DNA of 64,000 bases from Blastopirellula marina DSM 3645 (GTDB lineage Bacteria > Planctomycetota > Planctomycetia > Pirellulales > Pirellulaceae), in assembly GCF_000153105.1 (NCBI RefSeq), contig NZ_CH672377.1:906761-970760 (forward strand), in the 5' to 3' direction. The notes below the pieces were generated by a model. That model saw only the letters and a list, made by a program, of their open reading frames with translations. It did not search any database and had not been told where the DNA came from. A program made the position numbers and the translations under genes. How positions within the stretch are numbered: the first letter of the stretch is position 1; every line of letters starts with the position of its first letter. Of the stretch, positions 39,491 to 48,377 are shown piece by piece.

Positions 39491-41446
39491 CTACCAGACG
39501 AAGCGCAACCCACTATAGGCGCCGATCCCGAGCGTGCCGAAGCCGGGGACTTCTTCGTAGTCCTCGTCGAACAGATTGTCGATCCGCCCGACCAAGGTCA
39601 TCCCTTGCGCCAATTCGTACGTGCCGGCGACATTGACGGTGATATACGAATCGAGCGGGCCTGACAGATCAAACCGATTGTCGACGTACAACATGTAGAG
39701 ATTGACCGTTGCATCGCTGGCGACCTGACGCTCTACCCCCAGGGTCGCTTTGTTCCTGGGACGTCGCTGCAACGGGCGATCGTTGTCCAAGTCGCGAGGA
39801 CTCGTAAACGTATAGGTCGAGCGAATGTCGGTCCGTTCGTCCCAGCCCCAAACGCCGACCACTTCGACCCCGGTCGAGCGGGCCGTGCCGATGTTTTCGA
39901 GTAGGAACGTATTAAAGTCGAACGCGATCAAATCTTGAAAGTCGTTACGGAAGTAGGTCACATCAATCGAACCTTGGCGATCAAAAATATACTTGGTCAC
40001 GCCGACGTCCCAGCCTTTGCTGCGCTCGGGCCGCAGATTGGGATTGCCGAAGGGAAACAGGTTCTCGGCCAGCGACGGCGCCCGAAAACCGGTGCCGATG
40101 CTTCCATGAAATTCGGACCCGATCTCCCACGCGTCGATCAAAAACGTAAAGCGATACGTTTGCGCCGTGCCGGCGACGCTATGATCGTCCCAGCGAACGC
40201 CGGCCGTGCCGTAAAAGCGATCGCCCAGCTGGTACTGATCTTGCAGAAACACGCCGGAAAGATACTGGCTGACGGCTGGCGTCGACGTGTTGGACGCTTC
40301 CTCATTCAAGTGGTTCGTGCCGACGGTAAAGATGTTGTCTTCCAACAGCATTAAGTTCAGCTGATATTCAAACTGCTTGGTCGATCCGTTGTACTGAGGA
40401 TCGAGAAAACCGGGATCGGTATCGACCCGCTCGTAGTTGGTATGGTCGAGCGCGACGCGATGTTCAACCAGGCCGTCAAATTGAAACGACTGCAATTGGA
40501 TCTTCTCGTAGAAGACGTCGCTCAGATTCGAGCGAATCAGATTGTCGACCGGCAATGAGCCGAACGGCTGATCGTCAACCGCCGCATGCACGTCGGCATA
40601 ACGGAAAACATAGTCGACGTTCAACAGCTCGGACGGAGTCCAGCCGTAACGTCCCGAGATGGTGCCGTTGTAATAGCCGTCTCGCTCAGGATTGCCGTTG
40701 GCGAACTGAGCCGAGCTGACGCCGTCGGTTCCTTGGTAGCCAAGACTGGTCGAGTGGTAAAAGAGATCGTTGCCGCCGCTCATGGTCAAGCTGGTGTTGG
40801 AAGAGTTGAAACTTCCCCCTTCGACCAGGGCCGTCGCGGTCAGCGGACCTTCGCCCCGCTTGGTAATGATGTTGATCACGCCGCCGATCGCGTCCGAGCC
40901 ATACAACATGCTTTGCGGGCCGCGCAACACTTCGATCCGCTCGATGTTTTGCGTCGACAACGTCGAGAAGTCAAAGCTTCGTCCGGCGTTGCTGGGATCG
41001 TTGATCGGAATGCCGTCGAGAATTACCTTGGTATGCTGCGAATTGGCGCCGCGGATAAAGACCGACGTGATCCCGCCGGGCCCGCCGGTGCGAACCACAT
41101 CAACCCCTTCGACCTGCCGCAGTACTTCGGCCACGGTCGTCTGTTGGGTCCGTTGAATCTCTTCTCCGGTGATCACCGTGACGCTGCTGCCGGTCTTACC
41201 AACGGCGACCGTGGTTCCGGTCGGCGTAATCGCGGCCGTATCGGGCAGCGGATTGGCCGGAAAGGAGTCGAGCCTTCCGACAACTTCGACCTCGGGCAAG
41301 ACCAGGTCTTGCTGCGGATCGAGCAGCGGGACGATCTCGGTCTCGGCGAGCGGAGATTCGTTTTCAGGCGGTTGGGCGGGCAAGGAGGTAGTCCACCACG
41401 AAAGACACGCGGCTAGCGCGCAAGTAGAAGTCCAGCGAAATCGCAT
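39491..41446 (-). CDS. btuB: TonB-dependent outer-membrane receptor, BtuB (vitamin B12) type
   Basis: 651 residues from the ATG at 41446 (AGGAAA just upstream). Signal peptide, a TonB-box-like stretch (PEVEVVGRLDSF), plug domain (TVAEVLRQVEGVDVVRTGG, SVFIRGANSQHTKVILDG, IERIEVLRGPQSMLYGSDAI), then a beta-barrel ending with an aromatic residue (YSGLRFVW) as needed for outer-membrane assembly. The barrel size matches BtuB (about 600). The cobalamin riboswitch in the 5' leader strongly supports B12 or a related corrinoid as cargo. Transcribed alone; no btuCDF in the window. Confidence 0.93.
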   Translation of the reverse strand: MRFRWTSTCALAACLSWWTTSLPAQPPENESPLAETEIVPLLDPQQDLVLPEVEVVGRLDSFPANPLPDTAAITPTGTTVAVGKTGSSVTVITGEEIQRTQQTTVAEVLRQVEGVDVVRTGGPGGITSVFIRGANSQHTKVILDGIPINDPSNAGRSFDFSTLSTQNIERIEVLRGPQSMLYGSDAIGGVINIITKRGEGPLTATALVEGGSFNSSNTSLTMSGGNDLFYHSTSLGYQGTDGVSSAQFANGNPERDGYYNGTISGRYGWTPSELLNVDYVFRYADVHAAVDDQPFGSLPVDNLIRSNLSDVFYEKIQLQSFQFDGLVEHRVALDHTNYERVDTDPGFLDPQYNGSTKQFEYQLNLMLLEDNIFTVGTNHLNEEASNTSTPAVSQYLSGVFLQDQYQLGDRFYGTAGVRWDDHSVAGTAQTYRFTFLIDAWEIGSEFHGSIGTGFRAPSLAENLFPFGNPNLRPERSKGWDVGVTKYIFDRQGSIDVTYFRNDFQDLIAFDFNTFLLENIGTARSTGVEVVGVWGWDERTDIRSTYTFTSPRDLDNDRPLQRRPRNKATLGVERQVASDATVNLYMLYVDNRFDLSGPLDSYITVNVAGTYELAQGMTLVGRIDNLFDEDYEEVPGFGTLGIGAYSGLRFVW

Positions 41447-41449
41447 CGT

Positions 41450-41469
41450 TTTCCTATCCCTCGAGGAAA
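41450..41469 (-). promoter_or_regulatory. Hairpin that can sequester the btuB ribosome-binding site
   Basis: TTTCCT and AGGAAA pair around an 8-nt loop; the AGGAAA arm is the Shine-Dalgarno sequence, 3 nt before the ATG. It lies between the riboswitch aptamer and the start codon, so it is a plausible translational expression platform. Confidence 0.6.
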
Positions 41470-41490
41470 GCAATCATCGAATTGTCCATT

Positions 41491-41640
41491 CGCCGGACCA
41501 GATATCCTGGCTCCGAATCGTCCTACTGGCCCTCCTTCCCAACTTTTTCAAAAAAAGTCAGTGGCGTTCGCTGGGCTTTCGTCCTCGTTACAGTCGCGGG
41601 GCGGCGGGAGCATTTCACTCCGCTTCCCTGAAATCCGGCG
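41491..41640 (-). ncRNA. Cobalamin riboswitch (aptamer)
   Basis: Read on the minus strand, the closing stem P1 is perfect (CGCCGGA at 41640-41634 with TCCGGCG at 41497-41491). The cobalamin consensus blocks occur in order: AGGGAA, GGAGTGAAATGCTCCCGCCG, CCCGCGACTGTAA, GCCACTGA, GGGAAGG, and the B12 box region GAGCCAGGATATCTGGTC. The aptamer is 44 nt upstream of the btuB start. It binds adenosylcobalamin or related cobalamins and normally lowers expression when B12 is plentiful. Confidence 0.93.
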
Positions 41641-41983
41641 AAACGTGCGTCTTTCCTTCGCTTCCAGATTTTCTGGAAAAGCTCGATTGACGCATGAGTC
41701 ATCGGCACTACCCAGCGCTGCCAGTCAATCTGATTACTCCGCCCTTCCTGGTCGGCCGGATTCTTCCTATTGTGAAGCGCATGCCGAATATGCTGGCATT
41801 CTTTGACAAATTTCCCTTATCAACGAGCGATTCTGGGGCAGGATTTACCACTAATTGTCCCCAAAGTCTGGACGTGAAGGCTGGCTTTTGACAAAATGAA
41901 GTTCTGGTAAGGCATTTCCTGCGCTAGCTTCCCTTCTCACGGTTCTCGTCTTGGCTTCTAGCGCTTATCACGGAGCGAAGTGA
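41641..41983. other. Gene-free divergent region upstream of riboswitch and DUF1559 copy 2
   Basis: Contains a small palindrome TTCCAGA/TCTGGAA (41662-41678) near the 5' side of the riboswitch. Promoters for both divergent transcripts should lie here. No coding frame is credible. Confidence 0.5.
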
Positions 41984-42961
41984 ATGTCTCGGATTCGTCG
42001 CGGCTTCACGCTGGTAGAATTATTGGTCGTCATCGCCATCATCGGCGTCTTGGCTGGTTTGTTGTTACCGGCGGTTAATTATGCGCGCGAGACGGCTCGC
42101 CAAACGCAGTGCAAGAACAATCAAAAACAGCTAGCGCTGGGTGTCGTCAACTATCTGGCCACCAAGAAACAGTTTCCGGGCTACGTCGAGCCGCTTAATT
42201 CGTCGCTGGATCAAACTTGGATTCAAGCGATCTTTCCCTACGTCGAACAAACTGCGCTTGCGGAAAGATGGGAAGGACTCAGCAGCTATCCGGCATTCGG
42301 CAATCCGCTGATTCCCCGGGTTCAGCTTCTGATTTGTCCCAGCAATCGCGAAGACTGGGCAGGCGGCTTTAACTCGTATTGCGGCAACGCCGGCTGGGCC
42401 AAGCAAGGCGTCATCGCGTCGCCTGCTAGTACCGTCGCCGAGGACACCGCTTACGGCGTGTTTCTCTATCGCGGGAGTGCGTTGACGAACCCGCCGAAGA
42501 TTTCGGACGCATCGATCAAAGATGGGCTAAGCACGACGCTCCTGATTTCGGAGAATCTCCAAGCGTCGAACTGGTACCGCCTATCGACGCAGATCCAATC
42601 CGGCGCTCAAAACCACTTTGGCGGTTCAGCGCCAGCGGTTAGCCCCGCTACCTATGGTCGCAAGACCGGCGTAGTGATGACCTGGTTTGCGGACGGCAGC
42701 GACAACGTGGTGAACCCTCCGCCATCGGTTTGGATGAAACCCAACGGCGAAAAGTATGATCAATCGCCAGAGTCCGCGCCGCGTCCATCGTCGGAACACC
42801 CCAGCGTCTTTATCGCGGCGATGGCCGACGGATCTGTCGCTACTCTAACCGAAGGAATCAGCTACAACGTCTACGCTCAGTTGATGATCACCAACGCTAC
42901 GCAAGCGCGCAAAGATGGACGTTTAGACTATCCGCTGAACGAATCGGACTACAAGAAATAG
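41984..42961 (+). CDS. DUF1559 pseudopilin-like protein (copy 2)
   Basis: 325 residues. Prepilin leader [19 protein letters not shown], then [20 protein letters not shown]. The C-terminal block reads [20 protein letters not shown], a looser form of the family H-X9-DG motif. The charged tail ends with DYKK. It is divergent from btuB, so a functional link is possible but unproven. Confidence 0.92.
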   Translation: MSRIRRGFTLVELLVVIAIIGVLAGLLLPAVNYARETARQTQCKNNQKQLALGVVNYLATKKQFPGYVEPLNSSLDQTWIQAIFPYVEQTALAERWEGLSSYPAFGNPLIPRVQLLICPSNREDWAGGFNSYCGNAGWAKQGVIASPASTVAEDTAYGVFLYRGSALTNPPKISDASIKDGLSTTLLISENLQASNWYRLSTQIQSGAQNHFGGSAPAVSPATYGRKTGVVMTWFADGSDNVVNPPPSVWMKPNGEKYDQSPESAPRPSSEHPSVFIAAMADGSVATLTEGISYNVYAQLMITNATQARKDGRLDYPLNESDYKK

Positions 42962-42986
42962 GACCGAAAAACACAGCGCGGGGAAG

Positions 42987-43634
42987 TTAATCCGCTTTCT
43001 TCCCCACGTCGCGGATTTCAATCTTGCGAATCGCGGCGGTCGATTGCCATGCCGAAAAGCCAAGCGGCTGCGAGTCGGTCACTTCGTTCCGCGTCGTGAT
43101 CTTGCGATCCTTAATATTCTGATCGATCACCAGCTTGTCATCGATCCAACCTGCGATCTTCTCCGGCGTCACTTTCAGACGAAAACGATACCAGCGATTA
43201 TCGTCAAACCCCATGTATTTGGTCGTTTCGTTCTGCGATGCGTCTTTGCCGTCGATGCTGGATAAGCCGACGACTGCGCCTCCCCAACCGCCGACGATCC
43301 AGCTGCAAAACGAATCTTCGACCGGAAACGTTAGCCCGGCGAAAAAGTCGATTCCTTCGAGCCGCTTCGCTTCAAAGCGAATTTCATAGTTGGTTTTCGG
43401 CGGCGCCTTTTGATAGGTCGCGCCGGTCAGATTGACTCCTTGCGCCATTAGAATCGCGCCATCGCTGACCGAGACCTCTCCCTCGCCCCCAAAGTTGACC
43501 GACTTCCAGTCGCCTAAAGTCTTGCCGTCGAATAACGAACGCCAAGCTTGCTCTTCGGCGCCAGCTGCGCCGTTGAGGGTGAGCAACAGAATCGCGGTCA
43601 GCGCAGCAACACAAGCTTGAGAGCGGGCCAACAT
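42987..43634 (-). CDS. DUF1080 (3-keto-disaccharide hydrolase-like) secreted protein
   Basis: 215 residues from the ATG at 43634. Signal peptide (VAALTAILLLTLNGAAGAEE), then a single concanavalin-like jelly-roll domain: WRSLFDGKTLGDWKSVNFGG near the start, NYEIRFEAKRLEGIDFFAGL, and WYRFRLKVTPEKIAGWIDDK in the second half. Family knowledge: DUF1080 includes 3-keto-glycoside hydrolases and glucan-binding modules and is common in planctomycetes. The substrate is unknown. It is convergent with DUF1559 copy 2. Confidence 0.9.
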   Translation of the reverse strand: MLARSQACVAALTAILLLTLNGAAGAEEQAWRSLFDGKTLGDWKSVNFGGEGEVSVSDGAILMAQGVNLTGATYQKAPPKTNYEIRFEAKRLEGIDFFAGLTFPVEDSFCSWIVGGWGGAVVGLSSIDGKDASQNETTKYMGFDDNRWYRFRLKVTPEKIAGWIDDKLVIDQNIKDRKITTRNEVTDSQPLGFSAWQSTAAIRKIEIRDVGKKAD

Positions 43635-43726
43635 CGGGACGCCTTTGTGGAGATATTTGGAGATAGCCAAGTCGATATCAGAATAACCCGCGACGGCGCG
43701 AATACCAAATCGAGCCCAATCGCCTT

Positions 43727-44683
43727 CTACGCGTACCAGGACTGGAACCAGGCGACATAGTCGCGGATTCCGACTTCAATCGGCACCTGGGGCTCATAAT
43801 TGAGGAGTCGCTGCGCTTTCTGCAAATTGGCGAACGTTACCGGCAGATCTTCAGGCCGCTCTGGCAACCGCTCGATATTCGCTTTCTTCCCGAATGCATT
43901 TTCCAGCAGCGCGATCAGCCCTCGCATCTCGATCGGTTCGCTGTGCCCAAGGTTGATCGTTTCTCCGATCACATTTTCGGCCGTCAGCGCCGCGATCAGC
44001 CCGTCGCAAATGTCGCTGACATGCGTAAAGTCGCGGCGGATCGTGCCATCGCCAAATAGCGGAATGGTTGCGCCGGTGTGAATGGCTTTGGCGAAGATCG
44101 TCAGCGCCAAGTCAGGGCGAAGCCGCGGACCATACACGCTGAACGGACGCAAACAAACGACCGGGGTTTGATGCAGTTCCGCATAGGTGAGCCCTAACAA
44201 CTCGGCCGCGCGCTTGGTCGCGCCATAGGGACTTGCCGGAACGCCGTGCGGCGCATCTTCGGCAAATGGAATCGCGGCGCCGCGGCCATAGACGGTTGAG
44301 GACGAGGCCAATAAGAAACGCTGGACCGGGTGACGGCGAACCGTCTCAAGCAAATTGAGCGTGCCGCCGACATTCGTCTGTTGATAGAGCTGAGGCTGGG
44401 CGACGCTGACGCGCACGCCTGCGTAGGCGCCTAGGTGGACAACCGACTTGATCTGGTGCTGGGTAAAGAGACTTTCCATCGCGTTGGAATCGCAAAAATC
44501 AGCTTCGATTTGCGTCACGCGCGGCTGATCGTCAAACAGGGCGGCGTTCGCCCGTTTCAGCGCCGGATCGTAGTAATCATTGAAATTATCCAGACAAATC
44601 AGGTCGTCACTCGACTGAACCAACAAACGCTCGATCAAATGGCTGCCAATAAATCCGGCCCCGCCTGTGATTAGAATCGCCAT
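43727..44683 (-). CDS. NAD-dependent nucleotide-sugar epimerase (UDP-glucuronate 4-epimerase-like)
   Basis: 318 residues. Extended short-chain dehydrogenase: NAD-binding GGAGFIGSHLIERL at residues 7-20, acidic ribose contact LDNFNDYYD, catalytic triad in SSSTVYG and YGATKRAAE, and sugar-binding RPFSVYGPRLRPD plus RRDFTHVSDIC. The FNDYYDPALKR pattern is typical of UDP-glucuronate 4-epimerases. It interconverts UDP-glucuronate and UDP-galacturonate for surface glycans. With the UXS gene at 45393, both would draw on UDP-glucuronate. Confidence 0.88.
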   Translation of the reverse strand: MAILITGGAGFIGSHLIERLLVQSSDDLICLDNFNDYYDPALKRANAALFDDQPRVTQIEADFCDSNAMESLFTQHQIKSVVHLGAYAGVRVSVAQPQLYQQTNVGGTLNLLETVRRHPVQRFLLASSSTVYGRGAAIPFAEDAPHGVPASPYGATKRAAELLGLTYAELHQTPVVCLRPFSVYGPRLRPDLALTIFAKAIHTGATIPLFGDGTIRRDFTHVSDICDGLIAALTAENVIGETINLGHSEPIEMRGLIALLENAFGKKANIERLPERPEDLPVTFANLQKAQRLLNYEPQVPIEVGIRDYVAWFQSWYA

Positions 44684-44800
44684 CCCTGCTATCGCTCCTC
44701 TCGTATGGTTTACAATGAAGTCCTCAGGGCAGTCGATCTTGCGGCGGCCCTGCTTCGTCGCATTCGATTTTTACTTTGATTCTCACCACTTGATGACTGC

Positions 44801-45187
44801 ATGAATCGCCTGGCTGCAGCCCGCTGGTACATCTTAGCCGCTTCGCTGTGGCTATTGGCTTTCGTCGCGACGCATTGGCCGGCGGCGCGTTTTCCGAAAA
44901 TCGCCAGCGGCTGGAACCAATGGGACAAAGGAATCCATTTCTTGCTGTTCGCCGTGCTGGCGATGATTTTTTCGGTCGTCGCCGCCAAGTTTGGCAAATC
45001 CGCTCCACTGTTGGTCTGGCCGCTGCTCGCGTCTTATGGGTTGCTGGACGAAGTCACGCAATCGTTTGTGCCGGGACGAAGTTGCGACGGTCTGGATTGG
45101 CTGGCCGATTGCCTGGGGGCCGCGACCGGAGTTGGACTCTATCTCCTGTTGGCCCGGCTGCGCCCTTCTGAAACGGCGCAGTCCTGA
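44801..45187 (+). CDS. VanZ-like family membrane protein
   Basis: 128 residues with about four hydrophobic helices (WYILAASLWLLAFVATHWPA, HFLLFAVLAMIFSVVAAKF, LLVWPLLASYGLLDEVTQSF, CLGAATGVGLYLLLARL). The DEVTQSFVPGRSCDGLDWLA block, with conserved acidic and Gln residues between helices 3 and 4, is diagnostic of VanZ-like proteins. The biochemical role is undefined outside teicoplanin resistance in VanZ itself. It is divergent from the epimerase gene. Confidence 0.88.
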   Translation: MNRLAAARWYILAASLWLLAFVATHWPAARFPKIASGWNQWDKGIHFLLFAVLAMIFSVVAAKFGKSAPLLVWPLLASYGLLDEVTQSFVPGRSCDGLDWLADCLGAATGVGLYLLLARLRPSETAQS

Positions 45188-45245
45188 ACCGGTCGACGCT
45201 GCACGCTTTGTCATTGTGGATGTTGCACAGTATCGAATCGATTGA

Positions 45246-45343
45246 ACACTAGCCCGCCGCGCCCGCGAGGGAATCCGGTTGGTCACTTCAATCCGGGTTT
45301 GTATCGCCAGCCGCATTCCCTCGCTGGCGCAGCGGGCTAGTGT
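45246..45343. repeat. Long imperfect inverted repeat (29-bp arms)
   Basis: Left arm 45246-45274 (ACACTAGCCCGC...GAGGGAAT) and right arm 45315-45343 (ATTCCCTCGC...GCGGGCTAGTGT) are inverted copies with two mismatches, separated by 40 bp. It sits between convergent VanZ-like and UXS genes. The right arm recurs at 36478. It is a MITE-like element, or it serves as a bidirectional terminator. Confidence 0.85.
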
Positions 45344-45392
45344 CGTGATTTTTGGTTTATTCCGATCCTGTATTCCGTTGTTCCGTTAAACC

Positions 45393-46367
45393 TTAATCGT
45401 GATTAGGCGTGGGAGCTCGATAGTGCGACATGTCGATGTTGCGAAACCATTCGATCGTCGCTTTGAGTCCCGCTTCCAATTCGACTTTCGGTTCCCAGTC
45501 CAATTTCTCCTTCGCCAGCGCGATGTCAGGCTGACGTTGCAACGGATCGTCTTCGGGCAGCGGCTTGTGCACGAACTTTGATTTTGAGCCTGTATATTTC
45601 ACGACTAACTCCGCCAATTGGCGAATCGTAAATTCGTGCGGATTACCGATGTTCACCGGACCAATAAAACTGCCGTCGCAATTCATCATGCGAATCATCG
45701 CTTCGACCAGATCGTCGCGATAGCAAAACGAACGCGTCTGGCTGCCGTCGCCGTACAAGGTGATCGGTTCGTTGTTGATCGCCTGGCGGATGAAATTAGA
45801 AACGACGCGTCCGTCGTACGGATGCATCCGCGGTCCATAGGTATTGAAGATGCGGACGATCTTGATCGCAACCCGATTCGAGCGGTGATAATCCATAAAG
45901 AGCGTTTCCGCGACCCGCTTCCCTTCGTCATAGCAAGCGCGTGGTCCGATCGGATTGACGTTGCCGCGGTACGATTCTGGTTGCGGATGAATTTCGGGGT
46001 CGCCGTAGACTTCGCTGGTCGACGCTTGCAATACGCGAGCTCGGCACCGTTTGGCCATGCCCAGCACGTTGATTGCGCCCATGACCGACGTCTTGGTCGT
46101 CTTGATTGGATTGTATTGATAGTGTCCCGGCGCGGCGGGGCAAGCGAGATTGTAGATCTCGTCAACTTCCAGCCAAACCGGCATCGTGATATCGTGCCGG
46201 ATGAACTCAAAGTTGTGAAAATCGAGCAGGCGGACGATGTTCGATTTTTGGCTGGTAAAGAAGTTGTCGAGACAGATGACGTCATGCCCCGCTTCGACGA
46301 GTCGTTCGCATAAATGCGAACCGAGAAACCCGGCGCCTCCCGTTACAAGGATTCGCTTAATATGCGA
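45393..46367 (-). CDS. UDP-glucuronate decarboxylase (UDP-xylose synthase)
   Basis: 324 residues from a GTG at 46367 with GGGGAG upstream; the frame is open 11 codons further. SDR fold: [22 protein letters not shown] contact [36 protein letters not shown], catalytic STSEVYGDP and [11 protein letters not shown], and [12 protein letters not shown]. These match UXS enzymes, which oxidise and decarboxylate UDP-glucuronate to UDP-xylose. It is likely to supply xylose for surface polysaccharide. Confidence 0.94.
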   Translation of the reverse strand, partial: SHIKRILVTGGAGFLGSHLCERLVEAGHDVICLDNFFTSQKSNIVRLLDFHNFEFIRHDITMPVWLEVDEIYNLACPAAPGHYQYNPIKTTKTSVMGAINVLGMAKRCRARVLQASTSEVYGDPEIHPQPESYRGNVNPIGPRACYDEGKRVAETLFMDYHRSNRVAIKIVRIFNTYGPRMHPYDGRVVSNFIRQAINNEPITLYGDGSQTRSFCYRDDLVEAMIRMMNCDGSFIGPVNIGNPHEFTIRQLAELVVKYTGSKSKFVHKPLPEDDPLQRQPDIALAKEKLDWEPKVELEAGLKATIEWFRNIDMSHYRAPTPNHD

Positions 46368-46456
46368 CACGCCGATTTCTCCCCAGAGGTACGCTGGCAT
46401 TTCATGCTGAAAAGTCCTAGCACAAATTATCGAAATCCAGCGCGTGGGAACAAGCC

Positions 46457-47503
46457 GTGACTGACTTTTCGCAGCTCGAACAGCAGATTCAGGCTCGCTT
46501 GCCTGATTTGCCGAGCGATTTGCAACAGCGAATCGCCCAAATCCCCCTCGGCAAAGTCGCCACCTATGGGCGAATCGCCCAATCGCTCGGCGATCGCCTA
46601 GCGAGTCGCTGGATCGGCGATTGGCTATTACGCTCCCCGCTAGCGACCACGATCGCCGCGCATCGCGTCGTCCGAGCAGGCGGCGAACTGGGACTATTTC
46701 ATACCGGCAGTTCCGTCGACAAGCAGCGTTTGTTAACCGCGGAAGGTGTTGCCGTCGTCAACGATCGCGTCGATTTGTCGGAATATGAATTCTCTGATTT
46801 CGCTGGCAGCGCGCCGCTGACCGACCTGCGCGAATGGCAAAACCAGCTCGCCGCGCAAAATCGCTTGAATTCGCTGGCGCGGCGGCCTGAGCTCGTCGCG
46901 GGACTCGACATTTCATATCACGGTGACGAGGGGGTCGTCGCCTATGTGCTGTTTGACTACGGCTCGCGCGAGCTGGTCTGGTCGCATCTGGCGCGGCGGC
47001 CCGTTTTCTTTCCTTATATAACGTCTTATCTGTCGTACCGCGAATTGCCGCTGCATCTAGCCGTGCTGGCCGAAGCGGCGCAAGCCCATCGTCTGGCCGA
47101 CGTGTTGCTGGTCGATGGCAGCGGCGTACTTCATCCGCGCCGCTGCGGCATCGCCAGCATGCTATCGGCGCTGACCGGACTTCCCACGATCGGCGTCACC
47201 AAAAAGCACCTCTCTGGGTCATTCTCGGCCAACGATCTGTCGACCGAGCGTTTTTGCGATCTGCGTGTTGCAAGCGAAGACGGGTCCACCAAGTGGGGCG
47301 CGGCGATCTTACCGACCAAGAAAACCAAGCGGCCGATCTTTGTGTCGCCAGGCGGCAGCGTCGACTTTGACGACGCCGAAGCGATCTGCGCGCACTTCAT
47401 GGTCGGCAAACGTCTACCGACGCCGATCGCCGCGGCGGATCACCTGAGTCGACAAGCCGCTAGCGGCGAGACGAATCGGGGTGGACGAGCGCGCGAACAA
47501 TAA
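46457..47503 (+). CDS. Fusion: alkyltransferase-like (ATL) domain + endonuclease V
   Basis: 348 residues from a GTG start. Residues about 25-100 are an MGMT/ATL DNA-binding domain: [18 protein letters not shown], Arg-finger region [13 protein letters not shown], and [13 protein letters not shown] where PCHRV is expected, so the alkyl-acceptor Cys is Ala68. Residues about 120-330 are endonuclease V: D151 (AGLDISYH), wedge-like PYIT 186-189, E196 (SYRELP), D220 and H226 ([16 protein letters not shown]), K249 (GVTKKHL). The H226-K249 spacing (23) equals that of known EndoV. EndoV nicks 3' to deoxyinosine; ATL proteins flip and flag alkylguanine without repairing it. It would be a damage sensor joined to a nuclease. 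Confidence 0.88.
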   Translation: MTDFSQLEQQIQARLPDLPSDLQQRIAQIPLGKVATYGRIAQSLGDRLASRWIGDWLLRSPLATTIAAHRVVRAGGELGLFHTGSSVDKQRLLTAEGVAVVNDRVDLSEYEFSDFAGSAPLTDLREWQNQLAAQNRLNSLARRPELVAGLDISYHGDEGVVAYVLFDYGSRELVWSHLARRPVFFPYITSYLSYRELPLHLAVLAEAAQAHRLADVLLVDGSGVLHPRRCGIASMLSALTGLPTIGVTKKHLSGSFSANDLSTERFCDLRVASEDGSTKWGAAILPTKKTKRPIFVSPGGSVDFDDAEAICAHFMVGKRLPTPIAAADHLSRQAASGETNRGGRAREQ

Positions 47504-47559
47504 AGTAGTCTCCGCGACGATTTCGCTTTGCCGAAGTTCCACTTTTCGAGGAATGAACC

Positions 47560-48306
47560 ATGCTGCGCCACTGTCTTGCTATCGTTGTCAGCGCCCTGAT
47601 CGCCAGCGCCGTTACCGCCGCCGATTTTCAGGTCACCAATACGATCTTTGAAGGTGAGCAGAAGCAACCATATATGACGACGCAGACCATCTTCAAAGAC
47701 AACGTCGTCTTTGATCACGCGATGGGGCAAGCAGGCCAGGCGATGATCATTGACTTCCACGCCAATCGAATCACGCTGCTCGACCCGGTTCGCAAGCGCC
47801 AGCTTTCGCTCGACATTCGGCAGATTATCGAAATGTCGACCTATCTGCGAACCAACGGCGACTTCAGCACGCCGCTGCTGCAATTTTGCAACAAGCCTGA
47901 TTTCAAGATCCAAGCCGAGCCGCAAATCAATCGGGTCGTCTTCACCGGCAATCCGATCAGCTATGACCTGACGACTTTGCCGATCACCGACAAGCGCGTC
48001 GTGCAAGACTACGCCCGCTTTTGCGATTGGTCGGCGGATATTAACTTTGCCTGTGCGGCTGGGTTTCCCTCGCAATCACGGAAGGTGATCAACGGTTATT
48101 TTGGAGAGAATAATGTCCTGCCCAAAGAAATCCGCCGCGTGATTCGCAACGGCAATCCGGCTCAAAACCAGACGGTCCGCAGCCAGCATGTCTATCGCTG
48201 GATTCTCAACCAGACCGACCTGGTAACCGTGCAAACTTTGCGCAACCAGCAGACAGTTTTTGAGCAGGTGACGCCAGAAGAGTGGATAAAAGGACAAGCG
48301 AAGTAG
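47560..48306 (+). CDS. Secreted protein, unknown function
   Basis: 248 residues with GAGGAA before the ATG. Signal peptide (HCLAIVVSALIASAVTA), then a mixed alpha/beta domain without known motifs: TIFEGEQKQPYMTTQTIF, VVFDHAMGQAGQAMIIDFHA, RKRQLSLDIRQIIEM. This layout (a periplasmic protein that records a protein 'flag' in its first half) is common in planctomycete hypothetical families; I do not recognise it. It precedes the DUF6807 gene by 71 nt. Confidence 0.75.
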   Translation: MLRHCLAIVVSALIASAVTAADFQVTNTIFEGEQKQPYMTTQTIFKDNVVFDHAMGQAGQAMIIDFHANRITLLDPVRKRQLSLDIRQIIEMSTYLRTNGDFSTPLLQFCNKPDFKIQAEPQINRVVFTGNPISYDLTTLPITDKRVVQDYARFCDWSADINFACAAGFPSQSRKVINGYFGENNVLPKEIRRVIRNGNPAQNQTVRSQHVYRWILNQTDLVTVQTLRNQQTVFEQVTPEEWIKGQAK

Positions 48307-48377
48307 CACGACGAATTGCTAGCGATTAGGATAGTGGGGAGTCTGTAGCTATCCCGCCTACCTAGGAACTGCCCGCC

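Noticed and set aside
40586-41416. A 276-codon open frame antisense to the btuB-type gene
   Set aside because: Shadow frame; the receptor on the other strand has a signal peptide, plug and barrel motifs.
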